Source: Betaproteobacteria bacterium (GTDB taxonomy: Bacteria > Pseudomonadota > Gammaproteobacteria > Burkholderiales > Ga0077523). Taken from it: a DNA stretch of 64,000 bases. A model generated the notes under the pieces. That model had not been told where the DNA came from. It saw only the letters and a program-made list of their open reading frames with translations, and did not search any database. Position 1 is the first letter of the stretch, and each line of letters opens with the position of its first letter. The translations under genes and the position numbers were made by a program. Where the stretch lies: contig JADJPK010000020.1 of assembly GCA_016713305.1 (NCBI GenBank), forward strand, positions 1 through 64,000, read 5' to 3'. This document shows, piece after piece, positions 63,320-64,000 of this stretch.

Positions 63320-64000
63320 ATCCCTGCAGCACCCTGTTGTTCGACGCGAGGGGCGGTGTCGCCCACATCACGCTCAACCGGCCGGAGCGGCTCAATGCGC
63401 TCGATCGCGCCTGCCTGCTGGAACTCAACGACGTGATGGATCACGTCGACTCGGACGATTCGATCCGTGCCGTCGTGCTCAGTGGAGCCGGGCGCGCGTT
63501 TTCCTCCGGCTTCGATCTCAAGGCGCAGATGGACGCCCGCCCCGAGGGAGCGGAGGTGTGGCGCGAAATCCTCGATCTGGACTTCCACACCACCATGCGG
63601 TTCTGGAACTGCCCCAAACCGACGGTGGCGGCCGTGCACGGCGCCTGCATGGCCGGTGCGTTCGAAATGGCGCTGTCGTGCGACATCACCGTGGCGTCCG
63701 AGGATGCGCAGTTCGGCGAGCCCGAACTCAAGTTCGGGGCAGGCATCGTGACCATGCTGCTGCCCTGGATGACCGGTCCGAAGCAGGCAAAGGACATCAT
63801 CCTCACGGGCGAAGACCGCATCGGCGCACAGGACGCGCTGCGGATGGGCATCGTGAGCCGGGTCGTTCCGCCGGGGCAGCACGTTCAGACGGCCTTGCGG
63901 ATCGCGCGCGGGATTGCGCTCGTGGATCCGGTCGTGGTGCGCGAGACCAAGAAGGCGCTCAACCGCACGTACGAGATCCAGGGCATGCGCTCAGCCCTGC
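63316..64000 (+). CDS. enoyl-CoA hydratase family protein, cut by the window end
   Basis: The first 228 residues of a crotonase-fold protein. Visible: HITLNRPERLNALDRACLLEL, oxyanion-hole motif GRAFSSGFDLKAQM and HGACMAGAFEMALSCDI, then FGEPELKFGAGIVTMLLPW. Its start overlaps the ligase stop by 4 nt, suggesting that it acts on the CoA ester that the ligase makes. The 3' end lies outside the window. Confidence 0.9.
   Translation, partial: MNPCSTLLFDARGGVAHITLNRPERLNALDRACLLELNDVMDHVDSDDSIRAVVLSGAGRAFSSGFDLKAQMDARPEGAEVWREILDLDFHTTMRFWNCPKPTVAAVHGACMAGAFEMALSCDITVASEDAQFGEPELKFGAGIVTMLLPWMTGPKQAKDIILTGEDRIGAQDALRMGIVSRVVPPGQHVQTALRIARGIALVDPVVVRETKKALNRTYEIQGMRSAL

Overview
The window is high-GC DNA, most likely from a betaproteobacterium. 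Supporting signs are the lysC–tRNA-Ser(GCU)–tRNA-Arg(ACG) arrangement, a PEP-CTERM protein, many c-type cytochromes and PQQ/methylotrophy genes. Genus cannot be fixed from the sequence. Several genes at the edges of the window carry one-base frameshifts, often in homopolymers. Some of these are probably assembly errors; the central catabolic operons are intact except for one in-frame stop.

Left part (1–12000): about 2 kb with no supportable gene. Then a minus-strand group: D-galactonate-type aldolase and kinase (frameshifted), an RraA-like protein (frameshifted), an alpha/beta hydrolase, a di-haem c4-type cytochrome and a frameshifted PQQ alcohol dehydrogenase. An ankyrin-repeat protein, a GIDE-like/EF-hand protein, LemA, aspartate kinase and two tRNAs follow. 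12400–16400 holds a respiratory set: Tat-exported 4Fe-4S protein, NrfD-type membrane protein, tetrahaem cytochrome, an unknown protein and a hemerythrin.

Middle (16600–35600): a cohesin-like PEP-CTERM protein beside a secreted zinc metalloprotease with HAF repeats and a C-terminal dockerin; two amidohydrolases; several haem proteins; an acyl-CoA synthetase; an SDR; a TonB receptor–YfiR–hybrid kinase group; a DUF4142 protein; and an enoyl-CoA hydratase.

The core (35700–58400) is two convergent operons. The plus-strand operon, purU–mgdABCD–gmaS–mgsABC–folD–XRE/cupin regulator, encodes the complete N-methylglutamate pathway for methylamine plus tetrahydrofolate-linked C1 oxidation to formate. 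The minus-strand operon encodes a five-part urea/short-chain-amide ABC transporter, both subunits of N,N-dimethylformamidase, a Rieske-oxygenase-like protein that has lost its metal ligands, and a Sel1-repeat protein. Together they form an uptake-to-formate route for N-methylated formamides: the amide is imported and hydrolysed to formate plus amine; methylamine becomes gamma-glutamylmethylamide/N-methylglutamate; the methyl group passes to tetrahydrofolate; FolD and PurU release formate. No dimethylamine-demethylating enzyme is visible, so N-methylformamide may be the substrate, or that step lies elsewhere. A sigma-54-like promoter and operator-like dyads precede the transporter, and strong palindromes precede purU. 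A second, closely related XRE/cupin regulator lies beyond the transporter.

Right end (58900–64000): the second XRE/cupin regulator, a PAS/HisKA_2 sensor kinase, a frameshifted acyl-CoA ligase and a truncated enoyl-CoA hydratase.
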